A DNA stretch of 64,000 nt from Marivivens donghaensis (GCF_023541015.1 NZ_JALNPR010000005.1:124001-188000); one strand, 5' to 3'; positions 1 to 11,732 are shown, counted from the first letter of the stretch. A program made the numbers and translations. The notes: generated by a model from the sequence alone, not told the origin.

Positions 1-308
1 ATGATTCGACGGTCATCATTAGTGACCCATGCCGAAATCACGCGGTATCCCGTGCCCGCAGCAGAGCCAGACGACAGAACATGCAGCTCTTGGCCGGTTG
101 GCGTGCCCGTCAGCGTCACAGCGATATACTCGCCGTCGGCTTCGGTCGCGGTGGCGGGCAGGGGGATCGCAGGGGCCGCGATGCGGCTCTCCATCTCAGC
201 GAGGAGTTCTTGTTTCCAGTCGAGCCGTTGCATCTGCCATGTGCCGAGCGACAGCAGGACGGCCAAGCCACCCAAACCAAAGGTCAACAAAAAGAGAATT
301 CGACGCAT
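1..308 (-). CDS. SURF1-family cytochrome oxidase assembly protein (partial, cut by window edge)
   Basis: The first 102 residues of a minus-strand protein are visible; the gene runs off the left edge. It opens with MRR, a hydrophobic helix at residues 4-22, then the GTWQMQR signature (residues 22-28) that follows the first membrane helix of SURF1 proteins. SURF1 helps insert heme a into subunit I of aa3-type oxidases at the cytoplasmic membrane. It lies 95 bases downstream of ctaE in the same direction, the usual last place in the oxidase operon of Rhodobacteraceae. The rest of the sequence cannot be judged. Confidence 0.85.
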   Translation of the reverse strand, partial: MRRILFLLTFGLGGLAVLLSLGTWQMQRLDWKQELLAEMESRIAAPAIPLPATATEADGEYIAVTLTGTPTGQELHVLSSGSAAGTGYRVISAWVTNDDRRI

Positions 309-331
309 CCGAACGTCCTTTGTAAACGAAA

Positions 332-355
332 CCGCGCGAGGCAGTCCCCGCGCGG
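332..355 (-). terminator. GC-rich hairpin between ctaE and surf1
   Basis: A 7-bp perfect stem (CCGCGCG at 332-338 with CGCGCGG at 349-355) and a 10-base loop lie between ctaE and the SURF1 gene. Read on the minus strand it is followed by TTTCGTTT, a poor T tract, so it could be a leaky terminator or an mRNA-stabilising hairpin. A second stem, GGCGGG/CCCGCC at 375-392, lies just before it. Confidence 0.4.
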
Positions 356-402
356 TCATTGTCCTGTCATGGGCGGCGGGTCAAGTCCCGCCTGCGCAAA
401 CC

Positions 403-1209
403 TTAGGCTTGGCCCCAGATGTAGACTGCTGCGAAGAGGAACAGCCATACAACGTCAACGAAGTGCCAGTACCAAGCGGCTGCTTCGAAGCCGACGTGCG
501 ATTCAGGCGAGAAGTGTCCACGAGTTGCACGGATCAAGCAGACGGTAAGGAAGATCGTACCGATGACGACGTGGAAACCGTGGAAGCCAGTTGCCATGAA
601 GAAGGTGTTGTAGAACACGTCACCCGACAGCGACCAGCCCATGTGCACGATCAGTTCGTAGTATTCATATACCTGAAGAATGGTGAAGAATACGCCGAGG
701 ATGATACCGATGGTGAGACCCTGAACGAGGTCTTTGCGGTTGTTTTCGTGCACCAGCGCGTGGTGTGCCCAAGTCACAGCAGCACCCGAGCAGAGCAGGA
801 TCAGAGTGTTGATCAGCGGCAGGTGGAATGCATCAACTGGAACGATGGACGGCTCTACGTAGGAGGTGCCTGCGTAGGTGAACATCGGGTACATTTGGGT
901 TTTGAAGAACGCCCAGAACCATGCAGCGAAGAACATCACTTCGGACATGATGAACAGGATCACGCCGTAGCGCAGACCAATGCGAACAACCGCGGTGTGG
1001 TCGCCAGCTTTGTTCTCTTTCACGGTGTCAGCCCACCATGCGCCTGCGGAGTAGAGCGACGCAACGAGGCCGATCAGGAACATCCAAGGCATGTCGTTTG
1101 CCATCCACATGACGGCGCCGAACAGCATGATGAAGGCCGCTACAGCCGAAGTGAACGGCCAGATCGACGGCGGAAGAATGTGGTAGTCGTGGTTCTTAGC
1201 GTGAGCCAT
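403..1209 (-). CDS. ctaE: Cytochrome c oxidase subunit III
   Basis: This 268-residue protein is the usual length for subunit III of aa3-type cytochrome c oxidase and has the family's layout of seven hydrophobic helices. Family hallmarks include the N-terminal [12 protein letters not shown] stretch and the [14 protein letters not shown] helix with its buried glutamate. Subunit III stabilises the catalytic core and lines the oxygen channel in the cytoplasmic membrane. It follows ctaG by 24 bases in the same direction, so it is part of the ctaC-ctaB-ctaG-ctaE operon. Subunit I (ctaD) is not in the window and is normally encoded elsewhere in this family. Confidence 0.97.
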   Translation of the reverse strand: MAHAKNHDYHILPPSIWPFTSAVAAFIMLFGAVMWMANDMPWMFLIGLVASLYSAGAWWADTVKENKAGDHTAVVRIGLRYGVILFIMSEVMFFAAWFWAFFKTQMYPMFTYAGTSYVEPSIVPVDAFHLPLINTLILLCSGAAVTWAHHALVHENNRKDLVQGLTIGIILGVFFTILQVYEYYELIVHMGWSLSGDVFYNTFFMATGFHGFHVVIGTIFLTVCLIRATRGHFSPESHVGFEAAAWYWHFVDVVWLFLFAAVYIWGQA

Positions 1210-1233
1210 GTCAGTGTTCCCTGCGGCTGGTCT

Positions 1234-1830
1234 TTAGTTAAGTTTGGTGTCGGCGGGTGCCGTATCGGACAGTGCTGCCGTATCTTGGTCCGGCAGCGGG
1301 ATTTCAAAGAATGTATAGCTGAGCGTGATTGTATGCACGTATTTTGCGTCCCGATCGTCAACGATCGCGGGGTCTACAAAAAAGCTCACGGGCATGACCA
1401 CGGTTTCACCTGGCTGCAAAACCTGTTCGGTAAAGCAGAAACATTCGATCTTATCAAAGAAACCACCTGCCTCGTAGGGGACGACGTTATAGGTCGCCTG
1501 ACCCGCAACGGGGCGGTTCGAGGTGTTGGTTGCTTCGTAATAGGCAAGAGCGGTTTGGCCGATTTTTACGGTCATTTCGCGCTGAACGGGTTTGAACGAC
1601 CACGGCAATGATGGATCGGTCGAGCTGTCGAAGCGGATTTTCATCTCGCGGTCGAGGATCACATCGCTTGCGGTTTCGACGACATTGGTCGCGCCTCCAA
1701 AGCCAGTGACCTTACAGAACCAGCTGTAAAACGGAACCGACGCCCAAGACAACGCACCCATGACGACCACAACTGTCACCAGCTGGAGCACCGTGCGTTT
1801 AGCGCCTTGAATGTTTGGGAATAATTTCAC
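1234..1830 (-). CDS. ctaG: Cytochrome c oxidase assembly protein CtaG (Cox11 family)
   Basis: The 198-residue protein has one N-terminal membrane helix (about residues 14-33) and a periplasmic domain. A cysteine just after the helix (Cys39) and the CFCF motif (Cys130, Cys132) are the copper-binding cysteines of the Cox11 family. It delivers copper to the CuB site of subunit I. Its ATG overlaps the stop of the preceding 72-residue gene by four bases, indicating translational coupling, and ctaE follows. The order is that of the Paracoccus and Rhodobacter oxidase operons. Confidence 0.96.
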   Translation of the reverse strand: MKLFPNIQGAKRTVLQLVTVVVVMGALSWASVPFYSWFCKVTGFGGATNVVETASDVILDREMKIRFDSSTDPSLPWSFKPVQREMTVKIGQTALAYYEATNTSNRPVAGQATYNVVPYEAGGFFDKIECFCFTEQVLQPGETVVMPVSFFVDPAIVDDRDAKYVHTITLSYTFFEIPLPDQDTAALSDTAPADTKLN

Positions 1831-2045
1831 TGACCAGCCTCCGTTGTGGCGGGGGTGTCCATCGGCAGAAGAGCCGGGCGCAAAACGTGGTCGTTGCTTT
1901 CGAACTTACGAGCGTCGCCCAGTTCGAGAACCTTCACAACGGTCAGGCCAAAGACCAAGCCAACGAATGCCAGCAGCACGATCAGTAGGCCGTAGTTGCG
2001 GCCTTTGCGGCGTGTGTGAAGTTCGTGTTCAACGCGGATAGTCAT
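1827..2045 (-). CDS. Small single-span membrane protein of the oxidase operon (CoxF-like)
   Basis: This 72-residue protein has a basic N-terminus ([12 protein letters not shown]), one membrane helix at about residues 19-39 and a short hydrophilic tail. A small membrane protein of this kind regularly sits between ctaB and ctaG in alphaproteobacterial oxidase operons and is often annotated CoxF; its exact role is not established. Its ATG overlaps the ctaB stop codon by one base (TAATG) and its end overlaps the ctaG start by four, so it is translationally coupled on both sides. Confidence 0.85.
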   Translation of the reverse strand: MTIRVEHELHTRRKGRNYGLLIVLLAFVGLVFGLTVVKVLELGDARKFESNDHVLRPALLPMDTPATTEAGQ

Positions 2046-2977
2046 TAGAAGCCACCGATCCCTTGTGTGCGCAGAGCTGCATCAATCATCAGGGCTGCAA
2101 AATGGAGGAACAAATAGGCGAGCGATACTTTGAACGCCGAACGCTCGGCGGCAAAGCTGTCTGCCTCTGCAGCCTCTTCGTCACGGCGCCATACGGCGTA
2201 GCATGCCTTGAGGAACCACAGGTTCATGATGATCGCGGTTGCGAGATAAACCCACCCGCCGATCGAAGTGAATACGATAGCCATCGACACAGGGATCAGC
2301 GCAATCATGTAACCCATGATGTGGTTGCGGGTGACGCGGCGACCGTGTGTTTCGGTCAGCATAGGCACACCAGCGCGGCCGTAGTCGGATTTAACAAAGA
2401 TCGCCAGCGACCAGAAGTGCGGCGGGGTCCACATAAAGATCAGCGCGACCATCAGAACCGATTCGATGGTGATGCCACCAGTCGCGACCGCCCAGCCGAT
2501 CATCGGCGGCAGCGCGCCAGACAGGCCACCGATCACGATGTTCTGCGGTGTCGAGCGTTTCAGCCAGATCGTGTAGACGACGGCATAAAAGAAGATCGTG
2601 AACGCCAGCAGACCAGCCGCCAGCCAATTCGACGCCAGACCCAAGAGCACAACCGAAAACCCGCTGAGTGCAAGGCCGATGGCCAATGCTTCTTCGGGCT
2701 GAACGCGGCCCGAGGGGATCGGGCGGTTCGAGGTGCGCTTCATGATACGGTCGATGTCAGCATCCCACCACATGTTCAGCGCCGCCGAAGCGCCGCCGCC
2801 CACTGCGATGCACAAGATACCAACAAAAGCGATGAAGGGGTGCACAGGCACAGGAGCCACGATCAGACCAACCAGCGCGGTAAACACCACGAGCGACATC
2901 ACGCGTGGCTTCAGCAAAGCGATGTAATCGCCCATGCTGGCTTCGCGGGTGGTCTCTGGCAAGCTGGCGTCGGTCAT
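2045..2977 (-). CDS. ctaB: Protoheme IX farnesyltransferase (heme O synthase)
   Basis: The 310-residue, multi-helix membrane protein belongs to the UbiA prenyltransferase superfamily. The conserved aspartate-rich motif is visible as [15 protein letters not shown] near residues 68-82, followed by the SNRPIPSGR signature of heme O synthases. It transfers a farnesyl group to protoheme, giving heme O, the precursor of the heme A used by the aa3 oxidase of this operon. Spacing to ctaC upstream is 100 bases and contains two hairpins; downstream it overlaps the next gene by one base. Confidence 0.97.
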   Translation of the reverse strand: MTDASLPETTREASMGDYIALLKPRVMSLVVFTALVGLIVAPVPVHPFIAFVGILCIAVGGGASAALNMWWDADIDRIMKRTSNRPIPSGRVQPEEALAIGLALSGFSVVLLGLASNWLAAGLLAFTIFFYAVVYTIWLKRSTPQNIVIGGLSGALPPMIGWAVATGGITIESVLMVALIFMWTPPHFWSLAIFVKSDYGRAGVPMLTETHGRRVTRNHIMGYMIALIPVSMAIVFTSIGGWVYLATAIIMNLWFLKACYAVWRRDEEAAEADSFAAERSAFKVSLAYLFLHFAALMIDAALRTQGIGGF

Positions 2978-3014
2978 TCGCGGCTCTTCTTACGAGGTGC
3001 TGGGGTGAAGCGAA

Positions 3015-3068
3015 GGGCGGGAAATCCCGCCCGTTCGTGTTCTGTAGTCGGCAGGGTCAGGCCCTGCC
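3015..3068 (-). promoter_or_regulatory. Twin hairpins between ctaC and ctaB
   Basis: Two perfect 7-bp stems lie in the 100-base gap after ctaC: GGCAGGG/CCCTGCC at 3050-3056 and 3062-3068, and GGGCGGG/CCCGCCC at 3015-3021 and 3026-3032. Neither is followed by a T run on the minus strand. The likeliest roles are protection of a ctaC-only mRNA 3' end or partial attenuation, giving more subunit II than assembly factors; this is inference. Confidence 0.5.
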
Positions 3069-3077
3069 ACTCGGCGA

Positions 3078-3977
3078 TTAGGCCGGGTATTCTTCTTTCG
3101 CTGCAGCCAGCCATTCGTCGTAGGCTTCTTGGCTGACAACTTTCAGAGTGATCGGCATGTAAGCGTGGTCTTTGCCGCAGATTTCCGAACATTGACCGAA
3201 GTAGATGCCTTCAACTTCAGGTGCGAACCACAGCTGTGCCAGACGACCAGGAACAGCGTCCTGTTTTACGCCCATTGCCGGCAGAGCGAAGGAGTGGATC
3301 ACGTCCGCGCCAGTCACTTGCATTACGATAGTTGCACCAACCGGAACAACGATTGCGGTATCGGTAGCCAGAGCAAAGAGCGACGGATCGTAGCCGAAAT
3401 TCTCCATCAGCGCATCCATAGCTTCGTCGCGAACGAACGGAGCGATTTCCGGACCTTCGTAGCCCATCGGAACCGAAGACGGGTGACCGATCATGTAGCT
3501 GTCGAACGCAACGCCATCATCAACGTATTCGTAAGACCAGTACCACTGGTTGCCGGTGACTTTGATGGTGATGTCACCTTCAGGGAATTCCTGCTGCTTG
3601 AACAGGATCGGCAGCGAGAACGCACCGATGAACACCAGAATAACGATCGGAACAACGGTCCAAGCGATTTCGAGCGGCGAGTTGTGGGTGAAGGTCGCTG
3701 GTGTCGGGTTTGCGCGGCGGTTGTAGCGCACAATCACGATAGCCAGCAGAGCCACGACGAACAGGGTGATAACGGTGATGATCGAAAGGATCATACCGTC
3801 GAGCCACTGTAGGTCACGTGCGAGTTCGGACGCAGCAGGCTGGAAGCCCATGCCACCTGGTGTCGGCGCACCGATTACTTCAAGTTGTTGGTTCACTTCC
3901 TGCGCTTTCGCAGCAACGCCAGCCAGTGCAAGGCCAGCGGCAGCGGAAAGCTTGGAGACAAAATTGGTCAATCGCAT
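3078..3977 (-). CDS. ctaC: Cytochrome c oxidase subunit II
   Basis: The 299-residue precursor has a signal peptide ending near residue 25 (AAKAQE), two membrane helices (about 60-84 and 104-126) and a periplasmic cupredoxin domain. All CuA ligands are visible: His228, Cys263, Glu265, Cys267, His271 and Met274 in the CSEICGKDHAYM motif. It accepts electrons from cytochrome c. The ATG at 3977 is chosen because the signal peptide begins there; the frame is open further upstream, but that stretch has no family resemblance. It is the first gene of the oxidase operon, and its upstream region carries a hairpin and an FNR-like box. Confidence 0.97.
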   Translation of the reverse strand: MRLTNFVSKLSAAAGLALAGVAAKAQEVNQQLEVIGAPTPGGMGFQPAASELARDLQWLDGMILSIITVITLFVVALLAIVIVRYNRRANPTPATFTHNSPLEIAWTVVPIVILVFIGAFSLPILFKQQEFPEGDITIKVTGNQWYWSYEYVDDGVAFDSYMIGHPSSVPMGYEGPEIAPFVRDEAMDALMENFGYDPSLFALATDTAIVVPVGATIVMQVTGADVIHSFALPAMGVKQDAVPGRLAQLWFAPEVEGIYFGQCSEICGKDHAYMPITLKVVSQEAYDEWLAAAKEEYPA

Positions 3978-3995
3978 CTTTAACCCTGTGCTTTT

Positions 3996-4013
3996 AGGGG
4001 CACTGATGCCCCT
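3996..4013 (-). promoter_or_regulatory. Perfect hairpin in the ctaC 5' leader
   Basis: AGGGGCA (3996-4002) and TGCCCCT (4007-4013) form a perfect 7-bp stem with a CTGA tetraloop, 18 bases before the ctaC ATG. It is just upstream of the likely ribosome binding site (CAGGG) and could protect the mRNA or affect initiation. The function is inferred from position only. Confidence 0.4.
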
Positions 4014-4128
4014 CCCCTTAGTGTGGTACCCAAGAGAACAATCTCCGGAATCCCATTGTATCCAGCGTTGCATGTCCCATATCCTGCGACACAACTCAAG
4101 AACCACAAGGGCGGCATATTGTCCTTTT

Positions 4129-4142
4129 TTGACCTATGTCAA
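4129..4142. promoter_or_regulatory. FNR/FnrL-type binding site between ctaC and tldD
   Basis: TTGACCTATGTCAA matches the TTGA-N6-TCAA core of the FNR family (FnrL in Rhodobacter) and is a near-perfect palindrome. It lies in the divergent gap between ctaC and tldD, 152 bases upstream of ctaC and 24 bases before the chosen tldD start. Oxygen control of an aa3 oxidase operon by an FNR-type regulator would make sense, but which promoter it serves cannot be told from sequence. Confidence 0.55.
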
Positions 4143-4165
4143 AGATAATATCACGAAAGCTAAAT

Positions 4166-5590
4166 ATGAAAACCGATCACTTCCGCCCCTTTGAAACCTC
4201 TCTGGATCAGGATCAAGCCCTTGTTTTGTTGCGTGAAGCGACTGCTGGGGCCGACGATGGAGAGCTTTTTCTCGAACGGCGTCGTGCGGAAGTTCTGACT
4301 TTAGACGATGGTCGCATCAAAACAGCCAGCTACGATTCTTCCGAGGGTTTCGGCCTCCGCGCCGTGCGGGGAGAGACGGCAGGTTACGCGCATTCGACAA
4401 CAATCGACGAATCTTCGCTGAAAAGAGCGGTCGCGACGGCCCGCCTTGCGGTTGGCGTTGGGGGAGGCACTTTGGCGGTCGGCCCAAAGCCCACCAACGT
4501 TAAATTATATAGTGACGTTGATCCCATCGCGCAGGCGACCTTTCCGGCGAAGATCGACGTGCTGAACGAAATTGATGCCTTTGCGCGTGATTTGGATAGT
4601 CGGGTAGTCCAAGTGACCGCATCCCTTGCTGCCTCGCTGCAAGAGGTCGTGATTCTGCGGCCCGAGGGCACTATCGTTACCGACATTCGCCCCATGAGCC
4701 GCGTAAACGTCTCTGTCATCGTCGAGGATGCGAACGGGCGCCGCGAATCTGGGGGCCACGGTGGTGGTGGCCGCGAAGGGCTGATCGGTCTGATCTCTCG
4801 CGATCACTGGGAACCCGCCGTGCGCGAGGCGCTGCGCGTTGCTCTGGTGAACCTAGAGGCCGAAGCAGCCCCTGCGGGCGTGATGGATGTCGTCCTCGGG
4901 CCGGGTTGGCCGGGGGTTCTACTCCACGAGGCTGTCGGTCATGGCCTTGAAGGTGATTTTAACCGCAAAGGCACCAGCGCGTTTTCGGGACGTGTTGGCC
5001 AGCAGGTCGCGGCCAAAGGCGTCACCGTTCTGGATGACGGCACCATTCCGGGTCGTCGCGGGTCGATCACCGTCGATGACGAAGGTACGCCGTCTGGCAA
5101 AAACGTCCTGATCGAGGACGGTATCCTCGTCGGCTACATGCAGGACCGTCAAAACGCGCGATTGATGGGCGTAGAGGCAACAGGAAACGGGCGTCGTGAA
5201 AGCTTTGCCCACCTGCCGATGCCGCGCATGACCAACACTTATATGTTAGGTGGCGACGCTGACCCCGCAGCGATCCTCGCCGATCTAAAGGACGGCATTT
5301 ATGCTGTGGGCTTTGGCGGCGGTCAGGTGGATATCACCAACGGTAAGTTCGTGTTCTCTTGCACCGAAGCCTACCGCGTTAAAAACGGTGTGGTCGGCGC
5401 CCCTGTTAAAGGTGCGACCCTGATCGGCGATGGTCCGACCGCGATGGGCCAAATTCGCGCGATTGGTAACGACATGGCCCTAGACCCTGGTATCGGCAAC
5501 TGCGGTAAGGCAGGTCAATGGGTTCCCGTAGGTGTAGGACAACCAACGCTGATGATCGGCGGCCTAACGGTCGGCGGTGCGTCGTCTTAA
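4166..5590 (+). CDS. tldD: Metalloprotease TldD
   Basis: The 474-residue protein carries the HExxxH zinc motif of the TldD/PmbA family as HEAVGHGLEGD (His254, Glu255, His259). The C-terminal glycine-rich region, including GGGQVDITNGKFVFSC, is also typical. TldD pairs with TldE (PmbA) to form a peptidase that matures modified peptides such as microcins and degrades unfolded peptides; no tldE is in the window. The ATG at 4166 gives the family's usual N-terminus; an in-frame ATG ten codons upstream (4136) overlaps the FNR-like box and has no ribosome binding site. It is transcribed divergently from ctaC. Confidence 0.94.
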   Translation: MKTDHFRPFETSLDQDQALVLLREATAGADDGELFLERRRAEVLTLDDGRIKTASYDSSEGFGLRAVRGETAGYAHSTTIDESSLKRAVATARLAVGVGGGTLAVGPKPTNVKLYSDVDPIAQATFPAKIDVLNEIDAFARDLDSRVVQVTASLAASLQEVVILRPEGTIVTDIRPMSRVNVSVIVEDANGRRESGGHGGGGREGLIGLISRDHWEPAVREALRVALVNLEAEAAPAGVMDVVLGPGWPGVLLHEAVGHGLEGDFNRKGTSAFSGRVGQQVAAKGVTVLDDGTIPGRRGSITVDDEGTPSGKNVLIEDGILVGYMQDRQNARLMGVEATGNGRRESFAHLPMPRMTNTYMLGGDADPAAILADLKDGIYAVGFGGGQVDITNGKFVFSCTEAYRVKNGVVGAPVKGATLIGDGPTAMGQIRAIGNDMALDPGIGNCGKAGQWVPVGVGQPTLMIGGLTVGGASS

Positions 5591-5823
5591 TGTGCGCGGT
5601 CCGAAGTCGAGAAGAGGGGTGTGGGAACGTGCTCATTTCGGTATCGGCGCGCGCGACACCTTTGGTGGGTGTTTTTACGTGGTAGGGCGAATGCCCTCGG
5701 TCGTTTTGCCGCTGAAATATTGGATAACTTTGTGCCTGAAATTCCCCGAGGCATTTAGGCCCGAATAATTCCGCTCCATTTACGGCTTCTTAAGGTTGCG
5801 AGCGTATTCCGATCCTGCAGCAG

Positions 5824-6966
5824 ATGGAGCACAGGATGACCGGAACCCCACGTTCTTCCACTCACCCCCCACTCCCACCCACCATGGAAGCCGACCGGTT
5901 TAACCGTCTCCGTCTGCTGCGATCTCGACGGGTCGGTGTTGCGACATTTCACCGACTGATCGCGGAGCATGGTTCGGCACAGGTTGCGTTAGAGGTTTTG
6001 CCAGAAGTCGCGCGCGCGGCAGGTGTCACCGATTACGCGATCTGTCCCGAAGGCGTCATTCATGCCGAACTCAAGGCCGCCCGCGCTGTCAAAGCACGGA
6101 TGCTGTGCCTCGGCGATCCAGACTATCCCGCGTCACTGGCTACATTAGATGACGCCCCGCCGATCCTCTGGGCGGTTGGCGATACGTCCCTTTTGACCCG
6201 CCCGATGGTCGCGCTGGTTGGTGCCCGCAATGCGTCCTCATTGGGCACGCGGATGGCACGGAAACTCGCGGCGGACTTATCGTCGGCAGGCTATGTCGTC
6301 GTGTCAGGCCTCGCCCGCGGTGTGGATGCCGCCGCGCATCATGCCGCGATTGAGGCGGGCACCGTTGCCGTATTGGGTGGCGGCGTCGATGTCATCTATC
6401 CCAACGAAAACGCCGAACTGTTTCATGCCATCGGCGCCAAAGGTCTGCGCCTGTCCGAACAACCGATTGGCCTGCAACCCCAAGCCCGTCATTTCCCTGC
6501 ACGCAATCGCATTATCTCTGGCCTCAGTCGCGCCGTTGTCGTGGTTGAAGCGGCTGCGAAGTCGGGCAGTCTGATCACTGCTGAAAACGCTTTGGCCCAA
6601 GGGCGAGAGGTCTTTGCCGTTCCGGGGCATCCGTTTGATGGGCGGGCAGGGGGCTGCAACGCGCTGATCCGCGATGGTGCGACGTTGATCCGTGGGGCCG
6701 AGGACGTGATCGCGGGTCTGACGCCATTGGTGGAAGAAGCGCCCGAATTGCCTCTCGCCCCGATCCCGCAGCCCCAGCGCAGTTTTGAAGACAGCAAGGC
6801 CCTGCACAAGCAAATCTTATCCCGCCTCGGGCCATCGCCAATCGCAGAGGATCAGTTGATCAGGGACATGAAGTCCGCGCCAAACCTAATTGCACCCGCA
6901 CTGATCGCTCTCGAACTAGACGGGGCGATCCAACGACATGTTGGCGGGCTGTTGTCGCGCCTTTAG
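5824..6966 (+). CDS. dprA: DNA-processing protein DprA
   Basis: The 380-residue protein has the DprA Rossmann-like core: VALVGARNAS near residues 125-134, VVSGLARGVDAAAH near 155-168 and the loop PARNRIISGLS. The C-terminal 60 residues resemble the winged-helix domain of longer DprA proteins. DprA loads RecA on incoming single-stranded DNA during natural transformation. In Rhodobacteraceae it is also needed by recipients of gene transfer agents, which fits the head-spike genes further along the window. A GGAG sequence precedes the ATG. Its end overlaps the convergent downstream gene by four bases. Confidence 0.95.
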   Translation: MEHRMTGTPRSSTHPPLPPTMEADRFNRLRLLRSRRVGVATFHRLIAEHGSAQVALEVLPEVARAAGVTDYAICPEGVIHAELKAARAVKARMLCLGDPDYPASLATLDDAPPILWAVGDTSLLTRPMVALVGARNASSLGTRMARKLAADLSSAGYVVVSGLARGVDAAAHHAAIEAGTVAVLGGGVDVIYPNENAELFHAIGAKGLRLSEQPIGLQPQARHFPARNRIISGLSRAVVVVEAAAKSGSLITAENALAQGREVFAVPGHPFDGRAGGCNALIRDGATLIRGAEDVIAGLTPLVEEAPELPLAPIPQPQRSFEDSKALHKQILSRLGPSPIAEDQLIRDMKSAPNLIAPALIALELDGAIQRHVGGLLSRL

Positions 6967-7397
6967 TTGCAACCGTAGTCCAACAGGTCGCCCCACCCCG
7001 CGCAAATGTCCTTGCGTTGCCACCAAACGTCCGTCGCAAACGCGGCCCAGTCGTAGACCTGCCAGCCCGCTCCGCTGCGTTCATAGAACACATTTATATC
7101 TGTGTGGTCGTTCACGCCGAACATGATGTCTTTGGCTGCGGGCGCTCGTGTCAGGTCAATTTGCCCACCGCCCGGTCGCTGTGCCGTCAGCCACGCATAG
7201 GCGTGATCGCCTTGAACAAGGAGGTCATGCACCACGAACTCAACAGGTGCGCCAAACACGGACTCCGCATAGGGGCGGGCGGTGTTCATCAGTTCGGATC
7301 TGAGGTTAGTTCCACGTTCAGGAGTAAAGACCTGCTCGGCCATCGCGCCAATCGGAAGAGCGACAAGCGCAGCCATCGTGACGAATTTGAAAGTCAT
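6963..7397 (-). CDS. Secreted protein of unknown function
   Basis: This 144-residue protein starts with a clear signal peptide, MTFKFVTMAALVALPIGAMA, cleaved before EQVFTP. The mature part contains two cysteines near the C-terminus (Cys132 region and the penultimate residue) that may form a disulfide, and a W/Y-rich stretch resembling periplasmic ligand or inhibitor-like folds. I do not recognise a family with confidence. The ATG at 7397 is preceded by GGAGGG at good spacing; a TTG immediately before it is a less likely start. It converges on dprA and is divergent from topA. Confidence 0.75.
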   Translation of the reverse strand: MTFKFVTMAALVALPIGAMAEQVFTPERGTNLRSELMNTARPYAESVFGAPVEFVVHDLLVQGDHAYAWLTAQRPGGGQIDLTRAPAAKDIMFGVNDHTDINVFYERSGAGWQVYDWAAFATDVWWQRKDICAGWGDLLDYGCN

Positions 7398-7458
7398 CAA
7401 AATACCCTCCTAACCAATCAGACCTTAGTTTGAAGTTATTTTGACAGTGTCGCTATGA

Positions 7459-7470
7459 CCTTGATCAAGG
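7459..7470. promoter_or_regulatory. 12-bp perfect palindrome upstream of topA
   Basis: CCTTGATCAAGG is a perfect 12-bp palindrome in the 158-base divergent gap between the secreted protein gene and topA. It could be an operator, but chance occurrence is not excluded. Confidence 0.25.
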
Positions 7471-7555
7471 GTGAGAAATGGGTGCATTGACATTCCACTG
7501 CGATAGCACACATGTTGCCGCGCCATACGCAAAAGCCTTTTCTTACGGAGTTCCC

Positions 7556-10144
<2,589 letters not shown>

Positions 10145-10149
10145 CATAG

Positions 10150-10180
10150 AACGGCGGGCCAAGGCTCGCCGCTTTCTTTT
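10150..10180 (+). terminator. Terminator after topA
   Basis: CGGCG (10152-10156) pairs with CGCCG (10167-10171) and is followed by CTTTCTTTT, immediately after the topA stop codon. The stem is short but the position and T-rich tail fit an intrinsic terminator. Confidence 0.6.
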
Positions 10181-10291
10181 GCAGGTGCAGAAAAAACCAC
10201 GGGACAGCGGCGATTTTTTCAGTAATCTAACCGCCATGATGAGGGAGGCTCTTTGCCGAGAGTGGCCCATACGGACCCAGAGGGGGAGAGA

Positions 10292-10996
10292 ATGAAGAAG
10301 ATTTACGGTAGTGCAGCAGAGGCCCTTGATGGGCTTTTGTTTGACGGGATGTTTATCGCGGCGGGTGGTTTCGGCCTGTGCGGTATCCCCGAACTTTTGC
10401 TGGACGCGATCAAAGACGCAGGCACCAAGGACCTTACCTTTGCATCGAACAACGCAGGCGTAGATGAGTTCGGGATCGGCATCCTGTTGCAGACCAAACA
10501 GGTTAAGAAAATGATCTCGTCCTATGTGGGCGAAAACGCCGAATTCATGCGCCAGTATCTGTCGGGCGAGTTGGAGTTGGAGTTCAACCCGCAAGGTACA
10601 TTGGCCGAACGTATGCGCGCTGGTGGCGCTGGTATCCCCGGTTTCTACACGAAAACTGGCGTGGGCACCGTGATCGCGGAAGGCAAAGAGCACAAAGACT
10701 TCAATGGCCAAACCTACATCTTGGAAGAAGGCATCTTTGCCGACCTCGCCATCGTGAAGGCATGGAAAGCGGATACAACGGGCAACCTGATTTTCCGCAA
10801 AACTGCGCGGAACTTTAACGTGCCAGCCGCGACCTGCGGTAAAATCTGCGTCGCAGAGGTCGAAGAAATCGTGCCAGCAGGGACGCTCGATCCAGATGCG
10901 ATCCACCTGCCGGGCATTTACGTCCATCGCATCATCGAGGGCGCACACGAAAAACGTATCGAACAGCGCACCACCCGCAAGAAGGAGTCCGCATAA
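10292..10996 (+). CDS. scoA: 3-oxoacid CoA-transferase subunit A
   Basis: This 234-residue protein is the A subunit of succinyl-CoA:3-ketoacid CoA-transferase, which activates acetoacetate using succinyl-CoA. The glycine-rich [16 protein letters not shown] motif and the [13 protein letters not shown] stretch are family signatures. The start at 10292 (MKKIYG) follows a GGGGGAGAG ribosome binding site; an upstream in-frame ATG-like start at 10253 would add 13 residues without family support. It overlaps the scoB start by one base, as expected for a two-subunit enzyme made in equal amounts. The pair lets the cell use ketone bodies or polyhydroxybutyrate breakdown products. Confidence 0.95.
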   Translation: MKKIYGSAAEALDGLLFDGMFIAAGGFGLCGIPELLLDAIKDAGTKDLTFASNNAGVDEFGIGILLQTKQVKKMISSYVGENAEFMRQYLSGELELEFNPQGTLAERMRAGGAGIPGFYTKTGVGTVIAEGKEHKDFNGQTYILEEGIFADLAIVKAWKADTTGNLIFRKTARNFNVPAATCGKICVAEVEEIVPAGTLDPDAIHLPGIYVHRIIEGAHEKRIEQRTTRKKESA

Positions 10997-11625
10997 TGCC
11001 GTGGGATCGTAACCAGATGGCGGCGCGGGCCGCGCAAGAACTTCAAGACGGTTGGTATGTGAACCTCGGCATCGGTATCCCGACGCTCGTTGCAAACTAC
11101 ATTCCCGAAGGCGTTGAAGTGACGCTGCAGTCCGAAAACGGGATGCTCGGCATGGGGCCGTTCCCGTTTGAAGGCGAAGAAGACGCTGACCTGATCAACG
11201 CAGGTAAACAGACGATCACCGAACTGCCGCACACGGCCTATTTCGACTCGGCGCAGTCGTTTGCAATGATCCGTGGCGGCAAAATCGCGATGGCAATCCT
11301 TGGTGCGATGGAAGTGGCAGAGAACGGCGACCTCGCCAACTGGATGATCCCAGGCAAGCTGGTCAAAGGCATGGGCGGCGCGATGGACCTCGTTGCGGGT
11401 GTTGGTCGAGTTGTTGTCGTGATGGATCACACCAATAAACATGGTGAATCCAAGGTTCTGAAAGCGTGCACCCTGCCGCTGACGGGCAAGAGCGTGGTTG
11501 ATCGTATCATCTCGAACCTCGGGGTTCTGGACGTGGTCGAAGGCGGCCTGAAGATCGTCGAACTCGCCGATGGTGTCACCGAAGAAGAGCTTCGGGCCGC
11601 GACCGAGGCGACGATTGTAGACTAA
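10996..11625 (+). CDS. scoB: 3-oxoacid CoA-transferase subunit B
   Basis: The 209-residue B subunit carries the catalytic glutamate, Glu47, in the signature QSENGMLGMGPFP. The N-terminal GIGIPTLVANY and the later MGGAMDLVAG motif are also typical. Together with scoA it forms the succinyl-CoA:3-ketoacid CoA-transferase. The ATG overlaps the scoA stop (TAATG), so the genes are translationally coupled. A strong intrinsic terminator follows seven bases after the stop, closing the two-gene operon. Confidence 0.95.
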   Translation: MPWDRNQMAARAAQELQDGWYVNLGIGIPTLVANYIPEGVEVTLQSENGMLGMGPFPFEGEEDADLINAGKQTITELPHTAYFDSAQSFAMIRGGKIAMAILGAMEVAENGDLANWMIPGKLVKGMGGAMDLVAGVGRVVVVMDHTNKHGESKVLKACTLPLTGKSVVDRIISNLGVLDVVEGGLKIVELADGVTEEELRAATEATIVD

Positions 11626-11631
11626 GGGAAT

Positions 11632-11660
11632 GGGCGCCTTCGGGCGCCCTTCTTCTTTCG
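11632..11660 (+). terminator. Intrinsic terminator after scoAB
   Basis: GGGCGCC (11632-11638), a TTCG tetraloop and GGCGCCC (11643-11649) form a 7-bp stem followed by TTCTTCTTT. Confidence 0.85.
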
Positions 11661-11732
11661 CGTGTGTTAATTGTTTCGAAAATTGCCTTGGGTTTCATAA
11701 TTCGGCCCCAATCGGTTGCTATTTTGTGACCA

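Noticed and set aside
1-1611. A 536-codon plus-strand frame across ctaE, ctaG and surf1
   Set aside because: It crosses three well-identified minus-strand genes and has no start signal or domain.
3978-4106. N-terminal extension of ctaC by 43 codons
   Set aside because: The clear signal peptide begins at 3977; the extension contains no family sequence and would hide the signal peptide.
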